From positions 372,001-436,000 of the forward strand of contig NZ_JBBUKT010000003.1 of assembly GCF_038066715.1 (NCBI RefSeq): DNA of 64,000 nt, in the 5' to 3' direction. This document shows positions 45,562-54,161 of this stretch, one piece after another (position 1 is the first letter of the stretch; each line of letters starts with the position of its first letter). The DNA comes from Luteolibacter sp. Y139 (GTDB taxonomy: Bacteria; Verrucomicrobiota; Verrucomicrobiia; Verrucomicrobiales; Akkermansiaceae). A program made the position numbers and the translations under genes. A model generated the notes under the pieces. That model was not told where the DNA came from. It saw only the letters and a program-made list of their open reading frames with translations, and searched no databases.

Positions 45562-46571
45562 ACCCCAGCCGCTTCGGGCTCGGCGTGGTGATCGGCAAGT
45601 TCCTGCCGCCCCACCGCGGCCACCGCCATCTCATCGAGACCGCGCTTTCGCAATGCGAGCGGGTGATCGTCATCGTCTGCGGCAAGCCCATCGATCCGAT
45701 CCCTCCCCATCTCCGCGCGGAGTGGCTTCGCGAAATGGTCCCCGCCGCCGAAGTCATGCTCATCGACGACCGCTACGATGAGAACGACTCGCGCATCTGG
45801 GCCGAGAATACGATCCAATGGCTAGGCCGCGCACCGGATGCCGTCTTCACCTCCGAAGACTACGGCGATCGCTACGCCTCCTACATGGGCTCCACGCATG
45901 TACAAGTGGACAAAGCCCGCCTCACCGTCCCCTGCAGCGGCACCGCGGTCCGGACCGACGCACTCGCCATGTGGGATTTCATCGACCCCCCGGTCCGCGG
46001 CTGGTTCGCCAAGCGAGTCGTCATCGTCGGCGCGGAATCCACCGGCACCACCACGCTCGCCATGGATCTCGCCTCCGCTTTGCAAACGCCATGGGTCGCC
46101 GAATACGGCCGCGAATACAGCGAAGTGAAACAAGCCCGCGGCGAGACGGAATGGTTTACCGACGAGTTTCTCGACATCGCCCGCGAACAAAACCGCCGCG
46201 AAGACCTCGCCGCCCGGCAGGCAAACCGGATCCTGATTTGCGACACGAACTCGTTCGCCACCGCGCTCTGGCACCGCCGCTACATGGGCCACCATGATGA
46301 GAGGCTCCAAGCGATCGGCGCAGAATGCCGGGCCGATCTCTACCTCCTCACCGGCGACGAAATCCCCTTCATTCAGGACGGCCTGCGCGATGGCGAGCAT
46401 ATCCGGCACGAGATGCACGGCTGGTTCGAAACCGCTCTCGCAGCACAATCCGCCCCCTGGCACCTGCTCCGCGGCACCCGGGAGCAACGGCTCGCGGAAG
46501 CCCTGAAGATCATCCGCACCCGTTGGCCGGCAATCGAGGAATCCCTTGCCCCTGCTCCGGACGGCGTCTAA
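45558..46571 (+). CDS. nadR: NadR-type NMN adenylyltransferase/ribosylnicotinamide kinase
   Basis: ATG 45558 overlaps the pnuC stop. The 337-residue protein has an NMN adenylyltransferase domain with [18 protein letters not shown] (HxGH-type motif at 19-22) and a C-terminal kinase domain whose P-loop reads GAESTGTTT (158-166). The P-loop has Thr where most ATPases have Lys; comparable NadR variants exist, as far as I recall. The N-terminal helix-turn-helix of enteric NadR is absent, which fits transcription control being left to NrtR. It makes NMN from nicotinamide riboside and then NAD. It closes the operon. Confidence 0.92.
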   Translation: MNPSRFGLGVVIGKFLPPHRGHRHLIETALSQCERVIVIVCGKPIDPIPPHLRAEWLREMVPAAEVMLIDDRYDENDSRIWAENTIQWLGRAPDAVFTSEDYGDRYASYMGSTHVQVDKARLTVPCSGTAVRTDALAMWDFIDPPVRGWFAKRVVIVGAESTGTTTLAMDLASALQTPWVAEYGREYSEVKQARGETEWFTDEFLDIAREQNRREDLAARQANRILICDTNSFATALWHRRYMGHHDERLQAIGAECRADLYLLTGDEIPFIQDGLRDGEHIRHEMHGWFETALAAQSAPWHLLRGTREQRLAEALKIIRTRWPAIEESLAPAPDGV

Positions 46572-46584
46572 ACCACCCGCCGCC

Positions 46585-47817
46585 ATGGCCTCGATCAATT
46601 CGAACTTCCTCAAGCTCAAAGCCGGTTACCTCTTTCCCGAAATCGCCCGCCGGGTGAAGGCCTTCTCCGATGCCAATCCGGACAAGTCCGCCAAGATCAT
46701 CCGCTGCGGCATCGGCGACGTGACCGAGCCGCTGCCCGCCGCCGTGCGTGCCGCGATGCACGAGGCGATCGATGAAATGGGCGTCCGCGAGACCTTCAAG
46801 GGCTACGGCCCGGAGCAGGGCTACGAGTTCCTGCGCCAGGCCATCGTCGACAATGAGTTCGCCGGCCTCGGCATCGGTGCCGATGAAGTCTTCATCTCCG
46901 ACGGCTCCAAGTGCGACACCGGCAACATCCTCGACATCTTCGGCAAGGGCAACGTGATCGCCATCACCGACCCGGTCTACCCCGTCTACGTCGATACCAA
47001 CGTCATGGCCGGCAACACCGGCGACGCCGATGAAAAGGGCGCCTACGGTGGCCTCGTCTATCTTCCCTGCACCGCGGAGAACGGCTTCGTCGCCGACCTG
47101 CCGAAGGAGCGCGTGGATCTCGTCTACCTCTGCTTCCCGAACAACCCCACCGGCGCTGTCGCCACCCGCGCGCAGCTCGAAGCCTGGGTGAAGTACGCGA
47201 AGGAGAACGACACCATCATCTTCTTCGACGCCGCCTATCAGGCCTTCGTCCAGGACGCCTCCGTTCCCAAGTCCATCTTCGAGATCGAAGGTGCCAAGGA
47301 CGTCGCCATCGAGTTCCGCTCCTTCTCGAAGAACGGCGGCTTCACCGGCGTGCGCTGCGCCTACATCGTCATCCCGAAGACGGTCACCGGCAAGGATGAC
47401 CAAGGCAACCGCGTCCCGCTCCACCAGCTCTGGAGCCGCCGCCACAGCACCAAGTTCAATGGCGCCAGCTACCCCGTCCAAAAGGGTGCCGCCGCCGTCT
47501 TCTCCGAGCAGGGCAAGGCCGAGGTGAAGGCACTCATCGAGCACTACATGGGCAATGCCAAGCTGCTCGTCGAAGCCGCCAAGTCCGCCGGCCTCCAGGT
47601 CTTCGGCGGCGTGAATGCCCCCTACGTCTGGGTCGGCTGCCCCGCCGGTCTCGGCTCGTGGGACATGTTCGACAAGATGCTCAACGAAGCCCAGGTCGTC
47701 ATCACCCCCGGTGCCGGCTTCGGTGCCGCCGGCGAAGGCTGGTTCCGCATCTCCGCCTTCAACTCCCGCGCCAACGTCGAGGAAGTCTGCCGCCGCCTGA
47801 AGGCGCTGCTCGGCTGA
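46585..47817 (+). CDS. dapL: LL-diaminopimelate aminotransferase
   Basis: ATG 46585, 13 bases after nadR, gives 410 residues starting [20 protein letters not shown]. Landmarks are [51 protein letters not shown] and the PLP-binding Lys249 in [10 protein letters not shown]. The enzyme converts tetrahydrodipicolinate straight to LL-diaminopimelate, bypassing the succinylase or acetylase route to lysine and peptidoglycan. It occurs in plants, Chlamydiae, Verrucomicrobia, cyanobacteria and others. Codon use is strongly GC-biased, as expected for a highly expressed core gene. Confidence 0.96.
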   Translation: MASINSNFLKLKAGYLFPEIARRVKAFSDANPDKSAKIIRCGIGDVTEPLPAAVRAAMHEAIDEMGVRETFKGYGPEQGYEFLRQAIVDNEFAGLGIGADEVFISDGSKCDTGNILDIFGKGNVIAITDPVYPVYVDTNVMAGNTGDADEKGAYGGLVYLPCTAENGFVADLPKERVDLVYLCFPNNPTGAVATRAQLEAWVKYAKENDTIIFFDAAYQAFVQDASVPKSIFEIEGAKDVAIEFRSFSKNGGFTGVRCAYIVIPKTVTGKDDQGNRVPLHQLWSRRHSTKFNGASYPVQKGAAAVFSEQGKAEVKALIEHYMGNAKLLVEAAKSAGLQVFGGVNAPYVWVGCPAGLGSWDMFDKMLNEAQVVITPGAGFGAAGEGWFRISAFNSRANVEEVCRRLKALLG

Positions 47818-47827
47818 ACCGTCTTCT

Positions 47828-47875
47828 GGTAACCGGGGAATTCCTCCTTTCGCAAAGTGGGGTTCCCCGGTAACC
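47828..47875. promoter_or_regulatory. 13-base inverted repeat between dapL and the toxin-antitoxin pair
   Basis: Arms at 47828-47840 (GGTAACCGGGGAA) and 47863-47875 (TTCCCCGGTAACC) pair at 12 of 13 positions around a 22-base spacer. It begins 11 bases after the dapL stop and ends 8 bases before the antitoxin start. It can act as a terminator for dapL or as the autoregulatory operator that antitoxins normally bind; the absence of a T-run favours the operator. Confidence 0.5.
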
Positions 47876-47883
47876 TTCTGTTC

Positions 47884-48099
47884 ATGAGTCTCGCGGAAAT
47901 CGAGAAACAGGCAGCCGCATTGCCGGTGGAAGAACGCGCTGCGCTGGCTAGCTTTCTTCTGCATTCCTTGCCGGAGCCGGATCATGACGTATCCGACGAA
48001 GAGGTCGCCGAACGAGTCCGGCAGGTGAACGCGGGAGAAGTGGAATTGATCAGCTTCGACGAATTGCGCCGCGGGGTTTTCGCTGACCGGGCCCGCTGA
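47884..48099 (+). CDS. Antitoxin of addiction-module type
   Basis: ATG 47884 gives 71 residues, MSLAEIEKQAAALPVEERAA then LASFLLHSL, a pattern shared by the small addiction-module proteins paired with RelE/ParE toxins. The C-terminal part (DVSDEEVAERVRQVNAGEVE) is acidic and probably wraps the toxin. The stop overlaps the toxin start by one base (TGATG at 48097-48101). It would neutralise the toxin and repress the operon through the inverted repeat just upstream. Confidence 0.78.
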   Translation: MSLAEIEKQAAALPVEERAALASFLLHSLPEPDHDVSDEEVAERVRQVNAGEVELISFDELRRGVFADRAR

Positions 48100-48386
48100 T
48101 GCCCTCGTTTCATCCTCAAGTCCGGCGGGACGTCGGGCGCGCCATGCGCCACTACGATTCCATCAGTGATTCCTTGGGAGATGATTTCTGGCAGAAGTTC
48201 GAGGAAGCCTGTCGCCTGATCGATGCGCATCCAGAGCGCTCTCACTTCGACGCCAGCGGCTGGAGACGGGCGAGTTTGGAGCGATTCCCGTATCACCTGC
48301 TTTTCTATCAAGAGCTTGAAGGCTCCCGGGTCATGGCCCTGCGTCACAACCGGCAGCGGCCGGAGTTCGGACTGCGCCGGAAGTAG
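48099..48386 (+). CDS. RelE/ParE family toxin
   Basis: The 95-residue protein reads FHPQVRRDVGRAMRHYDSIS, then FWQKFEEACRLIDAHPER and RFPYHLLFYQELEGSRVMAL, ending with basic RHNRQRPEFGLRRK. This is the compact RelE/ParE fold: two N-terminal helices and a beta sheet with a HxxRxP-like end. Members cleave mRNA on the ribosome or poison gyrase; which one applies cannot be told from sequence. It is translationally coupled to the antitoxin. It sits between dapL and an AIM24 gene. Confidence 0.8.
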   Translation: MPSFHPQVRRDVGRAMRHYDSISDSLGDDFWQKFEEACRLIDAHPERSHFDASGWRRASLERFPYHLLFYQELEGSRVMALRHNRQRPEFGLRRK

Positions 48387-48411
48387 AAGGGTCGCGGAGT
48401 GGTCACCGAGT

Positions 48412-48431
48412 GGTGGTTCGAATTCGCCACC
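48412..48431. terminator. Short hairpin after the toxin gene
   Basis: GGTGG at 48412-48416 pairs with CCACC at 48427-48431 around TTCGAATTCG. It follows the toxin stop by 25 bases and could end the toxin-antitoxin transcript. There is no T-run. Confidence 0.35.
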
Positions 48432-48479
48432 GAGTTTGGATTAGCACCGGACACTTATCTCGGCTAGACAAGCTCCCCT

Positions 48480-49205
48480 ATGTCCACGCCGCCGACCCTT
48501 CCCGCCAACAGCCCTGCCGAAAGCCTCCAGCAATTCGTCACCCGCACCGCCCAGCGCGATCTCGGCCAGGGAGTCTTCGAGCTGGAGTCGCCACGCTTCC
48601 TCGAAGTGAACCTCAACGGCCGGATGAACACCAAGACCGGTTCGATGGTGGCGTACCATGGCGACATCAAGTTCACCCGCGAGGGCATGCTCGATCAAGG
48701 CGTCGGCAATCTCCTCAAGCGCGCCGTCTCCGGCGAAGGCATGCGCCTCACCTACGCCGATGGCAATGGCAAGCTCTACCTCGCGGACCAAGGGAAGCGG
48801 ATCATCATCCTCAATCTCAAGAACGAGTCGCTGGTGGTGAATGGCAATGACGTCCTCGCCTTTGAGACCAGTCTCCAGCATAAGATCACCATGATGAAGA
48901 AGATCGTCGGCATGATGGCCGGCGGACTCTTCAACGTGCGCTTCGATGGCAGCGGCCTGCTGGCGATCACCAGTCATCATGAGCCGCTAACGCTGCGCGT
49001 GCAGCCGGGCCGGCCCGTGATGACGGATCCGAATGCGACCATCGCATGGAGCGGCAACCTCAGCCCCCAGTTGAAAACCGATGTCTCGCTCAAGACCTTC
49101 CTCGGTCGCGGCTCCGGCGAATCGATGCAGATGCGCTTCGAAGGCGACGGCTTCGTCATCGTGCAACCCTACGAAGAAGTCCACATGGTCACCTCGGCCG
49201 GGTGA
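48480..49205 (+). CDS. AIM24 family protein
   Basis: The 241-residue protein is rich in beta strands and matches the AIM24 pattern: VFELESPRFLEVNLNGRMNT then GSMVAYHGDIKF, EGMRLTYADGNGKLYLAD, and GSGLLAITSHHEPLTLRV. The central insert GVGNLLKRAVSGEG is typical. AIM24-like proteins form a double-stranded beta-helix-type scaffold; in mitochondria one affects inner-membrane architecture, while bacterial roles are not settled. No membrane segment is seen. It precedes a small PUR-type protein. Confidence 0.82.
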   Translation: MSTPPTLPANSPAESLQQFVTRTAQRDLGQGVFELESPRFLEVNLNGRMNTKTGSMVAYHGDIKFTREGMLDQGVGNLLKRAVSGEGMRLTYADGNGKLYLADQGKRIIILNLKNESLVVNGNDVLAFETSLQHKITMMKKIVGMMAGGLFNVRFDGSGLLAITSHHEPLTLRVQPGRPVMTDPNATIAWSGNLSPQLKTDVSLKTFLGRGSGESMQMRFEGDGFVIVQPYEEVHMVTSAG

Positions 49206-49273
49206 CTCCGCCTACCGCCCCGGGCCTTTTCCTTGACAATCAACGCACTCCCCGGAGACTCGCGACCGTAATC

Positions 49274-49495
49274 ATGAAAGGGGACCGAGTGGAAAGCGAG
49301 CTGTTGCACACGGAGAAGATCCTGGCTGACCGGAAGACCTTCTTCTTGGATCTGAAACAGAACTCCCGTGGCATGGTGGTGAAGATCACCGAGGACGTGG
49401 GCGGCAACCGTGACACCATCATGGTGCCTGCAGACATTCTGGGCGATTTCATCGCCGCCTTGAACGACATCAAGGAGACCGCCGACAATCACTAG
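49274..49495 (+). CDS. Small PUR-fold DNA/RNA-binding protein (DUF3276-like)
   Basis: ATG 49274 gives 73 residues, ILADRKTFFLDLKQNSRGMV followed by VKITEDVGGNRDTIMVPADIL and a helix with FIAALNDIKE. This strand-strand-helix repeat resembles PUR-alpha repeats found in bacterial DUF3276 proteins, which bind single-stranded nucleic acids. A TTGACA at 49233-49238 may be its -35 element, though no clear -10 follows. One PUR repeat per chain suggests dimerisation. The open sequence upstream in this frame overlaps AIM24 and is not used. Confidence 0.72.
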   Translation: MKGDRVESELLHTEKILADRKTFFLDLKQNSRGMVVKITEDVGGNRDTIMVPADILGDFIAALNDIKETADNH

Positions 49496-49667
49496 TTAGA
49501 GGCAGGTGCGGGAAATTACTTAGTTTTCCCTTATTTTCTGATTTTGCGATCCGGGGGGTGGATTTCCTTCCCGATTTACGCTTCACTCGCGGCCAGTGGT
49601 AGCACCCTTGCAGTTCATCCATTCCGCCTTTGCAAGCAGCATCCCCCGCAGCACCCGACGCGGTGGC

Positions 49668-51404
49668 ATGGGGATACGGCTCGCGGTTTGGGGAGTGGCG
49701 CTTGGTCTGGCCACCGCAGCGGCCGACACCGTCTGGCAGCCGGTCACCAACTATTCGATCTCCTTTCCCGGAGACCGGCCGGATGCCGCCCCGGCGATCA
49801 ATCCCTTCGACAATTTCACCCACTTCGGCACCGACTTCGGCTGGATGGGTCCCGGCCAAGCCCGCTTGGAGTCCAGGGCCGGCGCGATCCGCACCAAGGC
49901 GGACGGCGAGTGGACCGGTGCCTGGCATTCACTGGCCGGCCTCGCCACCGAAGGCCAGCGGCTGTTCGATCCCACCGATGTCACCGGCCTCGGCGGGCCG
50001 CCTGAAGTCCGCGCCGGCGTGGTCGCCGTGACTGTCGATGCCCGCGGCCAGGGCGTGCTCCGTGTGGAGCTCGCTGATCCCGGCAAGCGCGTGAAATGGA
50101 CCCGCACCATGTCGCTCGAGCCGGGTGAACGGACGCGCCATCGCTTCGAGTTCTCGCCCGCCGAAGTAGGCCCGGTGAAATTCTTCAACTGGGTCGCCGA
50201 GCCCGGCAGCGCGGTGGAGGTCTCGGCCATCGGCTTCGATGTCCAGAAGCCGGCAATCTCCGACGAGGAGTGGCTGCTGCGCGTCTCGCTCGGGAAACTG
50301 CGCCGCTGCCATGATCCCGAGGACGGCCTCACCCGCGACCGCGCGCACTTGCCAGCGGGGGTTTTTGACTCTGTCAGCTCGTCCGGCCTGCATGCGCTGG
50401 CCAGTGCCGCCGCCGCCGCGGAGGGCTGGCTGGACCGCGACATGGTCGCCGGTGAAATCCGCCGGACCACCCGCGCCCTGCTGGGCATCCAGAAGGCCGC
50501 CGGTTTCCTCCCGCACTTCACCCGCAATGACGCGAATGGCCTGCCAGTGGTGCACCCCGGCACGGAGTTCAGCACGGTGGACACCGCCATCACCCTGATC
50601 AGCCTCCGCCTCGCCGGCGATGTGCTGGGGCTGGATGATGTCCAGGACGCCATCGCGGCGATGATTTCCGACCTCGACTTCGACCTCGCCTGCAGCGGCG
50701 ACGGCTGGATCAGCCACGGCTTCGCGACCGATGGCACCACCCCGCTGTCCGGCCAATGGCGGGACTGGGGCGGCGAGACCGCACTGGTCCTGATGCTGGA
50801 GGCCATGGTGGCGGGCCGCGAGCCGAAGGGCCACATGAACCCCGGCGGCCAGGTCTTCCGCGGCGTGCAGTTCATTTCGGAAATCCAGAGCCTCCTCTAC
50901 CCCGACTTCGACCGGCAGGCCCCGGACCTGCTCGCCGGCACGGTTTGGCCGGCGGCCCGGCGGGATTTGTTAGACCGCCAGACCCGCTACGTGGACAAAT
51001 ACTGGCCGGATTCGCCCGCCGCCCGGGCCGGCATCTTCGGACTCTCCAGCGGCGAGGGCGGCATGCCCGGCCAGGGCTACCAGGCCTATGGCGTGGACAC
51101 CCCGGCCATCCGCTGGCTGCACCCGCACGCCATGGTCATGGGCTTGGCACTCAGCGGCGGCAGCCGCTACTCGGAGGGCGTCCACCGCATGATTGAGGCG
51201 GGTTTGGTCGTGCCCCAGGGCCTTCCGGAGAACATCGAGATCGGCCTTTCCCAGCACAATCCCATGCAAGGTTCCCTCAATGCCGGCTTCGAGGCGCTGG
51301 CCGCTTATCATGGCTTGCGGCGCGCCGGAAACGACGTGATCGATGTGGCCAGCCGCCACGATCCCTTGCTGCGGGCAGGGGTCCGGCGCTTCTACGCGGA
51401 CTGA
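49668..51404 (+). CDS. Secreted glucoamylase-like glycoside hydrolase
   Basis: ATG 49668 starts a 578-residue protein with a signal peptide (IRLAVWGVALGLATAAA); GTG 49596 upstream is possible but adds unlikely sequence. After a beta-rich N-terminal domain (about 20-200) comes an alpha-alpha barrel of the glucoamylase-like kind: EFSTVDTAITLISLRLAGDV, GWISHGFATDG, WRDWGGETALVLMLEAMVAG and RAGIFGLSSGEGGMPGQGYQ. Related proteins include GH144-type beta-1,2-glucanases and cyclic glucan-processing domains. It is likely an extracellular or periplasmic glycan-degrading enzyme. The substrate is not predictable. Confidence 0.72.
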   Translation: MGIRLAVWGVALGLATAAADTVWQPVTNYSISFPGDRPDAAPAINPFDNFTHFGTDFGWMGPGQARLESRAGAIRTKADGEWTGAWHSLAGLATEGQRLFDPTDVTGLGGPPEVRAGVVAVTVDARGQGVLRVELADPGKRVKWTRTMSLEPGERTRHRFEFSPAEVGPVKFFNWVAEPGSAVEVSAIGFDVQKPAISDEEWLLRVSLGKLRRCHDPEDGLTRDRAHLPAGVFDSVSSSGLHALASAAAAAEGWLDRDMVAGEIRRTTRALLGIQKAAGFLPHFTRNDANGLPVVHPGTEFSTVDTAITLISLRLAGDVLGLDDVQDAIAAMISDLDFDLACSGDGWISHGFATDGTTPLSGQWRDWGGETALVLMLEAMVAGREPKGHMNPGGQVFRGVQFISEIQSLLYPDFDRQAPDLLAGTVWPAARRDLLDRQTRYVDKYWPDSPAARAGIFGLSSGEGGMPGQGYQAYGVDTPAIRWLHPHAMVMGLALSGGSRYSEGVHRMIEAGLVVPQGLPENIEIGLSQHNPMQGSLNAGFEALAAYHGLRRAGNDVIDVASRHDPLLRAGVRRFYAD

Positions 51405-51480
51405 AGCCTACCTAACTGGTCTGGTTTTTCTTCATTGCCGCAGGGGGAAACGCGGCTTCAAAGTGTGGAAAGCCCTTTAC

Positions 51481-52749
51481 ATGGAGGAACGATACGAGAT
51501 CCGGGGGAAGCTCGGCCAAGGCGGACTAGGCGCGGTGTACCGCGCGTGGGACCACGCCTTGAAGCGGGAAGTGGCGGTCAAACGGATCGTTTCCGGCGAC
51601 GACGCCGAACACCGCGAGGAGGCCACCAAGCAGATGGAGAAGGAGACCGGCGCCCTCGCCGCCCTCCAGCATCCGAACATTGTCACCATCTACGACGTCG
51701 GTTCCGACGAGGACGGCCCCTTCGTGGTGATGGAGCTGCTGACCGGCCAGACGCTCGATGAGATCGTCGAAAAGGCGCCGCTCACGTGGCCGGATTTCCG
51801 CGAACTGGTCCTCCAGATCCAGGAAGCACTGGTCGCCGCCCAGCACCTCGGCCTCGTCCACCGCGACCTCAAGCCGTCGAACATCATGGTCAACTGGCTG
51901 CCCTCCGGCCGCTTCCAGACCAAGATCGTCGACTTCGGCCTCGCCAAGTTCAGCCCCAAGACCTCCATCGACACCATCGAGCAGGGCGACATCTTCGGCT
52001 CGATCTTCTACATGGCCCCGGAGCAGTTCGAGCGCGCGCCGTTCGACCAGCGCTTGGACATGTATTCCATCGGCTGCGTCTACTACTTCACGCTGACCGG
52101 CCAGAATCCTTTCCAAGGCGAGACCGCCCACCAGGTGATGGCGGCCCACCTCGAGCACCGCGTCATCCCGCTCGGCGAAGTCCGCCCGGACATCCCGAAA
52201 TGGGCCGCCGACTGGGTGATGTGGCACATCAACCGTTACCCCGGCGAGCGCCCGGAAAACGCCCGAGAGAGCATGAAGAGCTTCATCCAGCTCGATCAGC
52301 CGCTCTCCCAGGCCATCGTCCAGCCAACCCCGGCCGTGCCCCAGATCCCGGCCGGCCTGCGCCCGCGCTTGGCGAGCGGTGCCCCCCAGCGTCCGGCCCC
52401 CGTGCCGACCGCCATGACGGCGACCCACACCGTCAAGACCCACACTGCACCGCAGCCGCTGGCCCCGCCGGATGGCGCTCCGCCCAGCCTGCACACGACC
52501 CAGTCGATTCCTGAACTCGAAGTCGACACTGGCCCGCCGCCCCCGGACATCGCCGTGCAGCCTGAAGTGGTGACCGCCCCGGTCCCCACCGTCCGCCGCG
52601 CCCCCGGTGCCGGCATGGCCGCACCGACCTACTACCTTCCGAAGAAGAAAAAGGGCATGAGCGAGGGCCAGCGGAATTTCTACGCCGTCATCGGCGGCCT
52701 GCTGATCCTGGCGCTCATCTACTTCCTTGTGACCCAATTTTCCAAGTAG
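51481..52749 (+). CDS. Hanks-type Ser/Thr protein kinase with C-terminal membrane anchor
   Basis: ATG 51481 gives 422 residues. The kinase domain (about 5-270) has the Gly-rich loop LGQGGLGAVYRA, ATP-binding Lys34 in VAVKRI, catalytic HRDLKPSN (His127-Arg128-Asp129) and DFGLAKFS (Asp151), so it should be active. A Pro-rich linker (about 280-380) leads to a single membrane segment (FYAVIGGLLILALIYFLVT) at the very C-terminus. Thus the kinase domain faces the cytoplasm. A degenerate kinase is encoded 2.6 kb downstream and could be its partner or target. Confidence 0.93.
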   Translation: MEERYEIRGKLGQGGLGAVYRAWDHALKREVAVKRIVSGDDAEHREEATKQMEKETGALAALQHPNIVTIYDVGSDEDGPFVVMELLTGQTLDEIVEKAPLTWPDFRELVLQIQEALVAAQHLGLVHRDLKPSNIMVNWLPSGRFQTKIVDFGLAKFSPKTSIDTIEQGDIFGSIFYMAPEQFERAPFDQRLDMYSIGCVYYFTLTGQNPFQGETAHQVMAAHLEHRVIPLGEVRPDIPKWAADWVMWHINRYPGERPENARESMKSFIQLDQPLSQAIVQPTPAVPQIPAGLRPRLASGAPQRPAPVPTAMTATHTVKTHTAPQPLAPPDGAPPSLHTTQSIPELEVDTGPPPPDIAVQPEVVTAPVPTVRRAPGAGMAAPTYYLPKKKKGMSEGQRNFYAVIGGLLILALIYFLVTQFSK

Positions 52750-52793
52750 GGCGGTGGACGCGCGACGCGCGATGCTCTAAGCCTCGCCGCGCC

Positions 52794-54077
52794 ATGCTCG
52801 ATATCCGCGAGATCCGCGAACACACCGATGCCATCCGCGAACGCCTCAAGGCGCGCGGTGGCAACCATTGGACGCTCATTGACGAAGTGCTCGCCTGCGA
52901 CGAATCCCGCCGCAAAGCCGAGACCGAAAAGCAGCAGCTCCAATCCGAGCGGAAGAGCACCTCCAAGCAGATCGGCATGCTGAAGGGCAAGGGCGAGGAC
53001 ACCTCGGCCATCGAAGCCGCCGTCCGCGAGATCAACGACAAGATCGCCGCGCTCGACGCCGATTCGGAAGCCGCGGGCACCCGTCAGGCCGAGCTGCTCA
53101 TGGAAATCCCGAACCTCCCCCACGCCGACTGTCCGGTGGGCGAGGACGAGACCGCCAACCCGGTGGTCCGCACTTGGGGAGAGAAGCCGGAGATCGCTGG
53201 CGCGCAGGATCACCTGACGCTCGCCGAGGCGCTCGGCATCATTTCGCTCGATGACGCCACCCGCATCGCTGGCTCCGGCTTCGCCGTATACCGCGGCAAG
53301 GGGGCCAAGCTGGAGCGCGCGCTTATCAATTTCCTGCTCGATCTCCAGTCGAACGAACACGGCTACGAGGAGGTCAATGTCCCCCACGTGGTGCTGCGCG
53401 AGTGCATGGAAGGCACCGGCCAGCTCCCGAAATTCGAGGACGACATGTACGGCACCGATGCCGGCGAGGACGGCCGCAACCAGCTCTTCCTCGCGCCCAC
53501 CGCCGAGGTGCCGGTGACCAACCTTTACCGCGACACGCTCCTTCACGAAGCCGACCTGCCAAAGCGCCTCTGCGCCTACACCCCCTGCTTCCGCCGCGAG
53601 GCCGGCAGCGCGGGCCGCGACAACCGCGGCATCATCCGCATGCACCAGTTCGACAAGGTCGAGCTGGTCCAGGTCGTCCACCCGGACGTCTCGTTCGCCG
53701 AACTGGAAAACCTGCTCGGCCACGCCCAGGCAGCGCTGGAAAAGCTCGGCCTCCACTACCGCACCATCGAACTCTGCACCGGCGACCTCGGCTTCGGCTC
53801 GGCCAAAACCTACGACATCGAAGTCTGGGCTCCCGGCCATGGGAAGTACCTCGAAGTCTCGAGCTGCTCCTGCTTCACCGACTACCAGGCCCGCCGCATG
53901 AAGCTCCGCTTCAAGGACGCCGAAGGGAAAAACCGCTTCTGCCACACCCTGAACGGCTCCGGCACCGCCCTGCCGCGCCTCTACGTGGCGATCCTGGAGC
54001 AGTACCAGCAACCGGACGGATCCATCAAAATCCCGGACGCGCTGGTACCCTACTTCGGCGCCACGGAAATCCGCTAA
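52794..54077 (+). CDS. serS: Seryl-tRNA synthetase
   Basis: The 427-residue protein starts MLDIREIREHTDAIRERLKA, with the long coiled-coil tRNA-binding arm at about 30-100. The class II motifs follow: PTAEVPVTNLYRDTLL, TPCFRREAGSAGRDNRGIIR, MHQFDKVELVQV, and the C-terminal NGSGTALPRLYVAILEQYQ. It charges tRNA-Ser with serine. Length and motif order match the standard bacterial enzyme. The gene is flanked by the kinase and an anchored TPR-like protein and has no sign of damage. Confidence 0.97.
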   Translation: MLDIREIREHTDAIRERLKARGGNHWTLIDEVLACDESRRKAETEKQQLQSERKSTSKQIGMLKGKGEDTSAIEAAVREINDKIAALDADSEAAGTRQAELLMEIPNLPHADCPVGEDETANPVVRTWGEKPEIAGAQDHLTLAEALGIISLDDATRIAGSGFAVYRGKGAKLERALINFLLDLQSNEHGYEEVNVPHVVLRECMEGTGQLPKFEDDMYGTDAGEDGRNQLFLAPTAEVPVTNLYRDTLLHEADLPKRLCAYTPCFRREAGSAGRDNRGIIRMHQFDKVELVQVVHPDVSFAELENLLGHAQAALEKLGLHYRTIELCTGDLGFGSAKTYDIEVWAPGHGKYLEVSSCSCFTDYQARRMKLRFKDAEGKNRFCHTLNGSGTALPRLYVAILEQYQQPDGSIKIPDALVPYFGATEIR

Positions 54078-54161
54078 CTCCTTCCGTATACGCAATCGCC
54101 CGTGGGTGTCGGCCGAGGTCGCTGCTTGCGTCGCCGATTTTCGCCGCCTAGCGTACCGCTC

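Noticed and set aside
46510-47985. A long open frame antisense to dapL, about 490 codons
   Set aside because: It mirrors GC-rich third positions of dapL, shows no recognisable domain and lacks a ribosome binding site. Similar long antisense frames lie opposite pncB (38355-39893) and serS (52719-54341).
48404-48440. T-arm-like sequence GGTTCGAATTC suggesting a tRNA gene
   Set aside because: No acceptor, D-arm or anticodon arm can be folded upstream; the segment is better explained as a simple hairpin.
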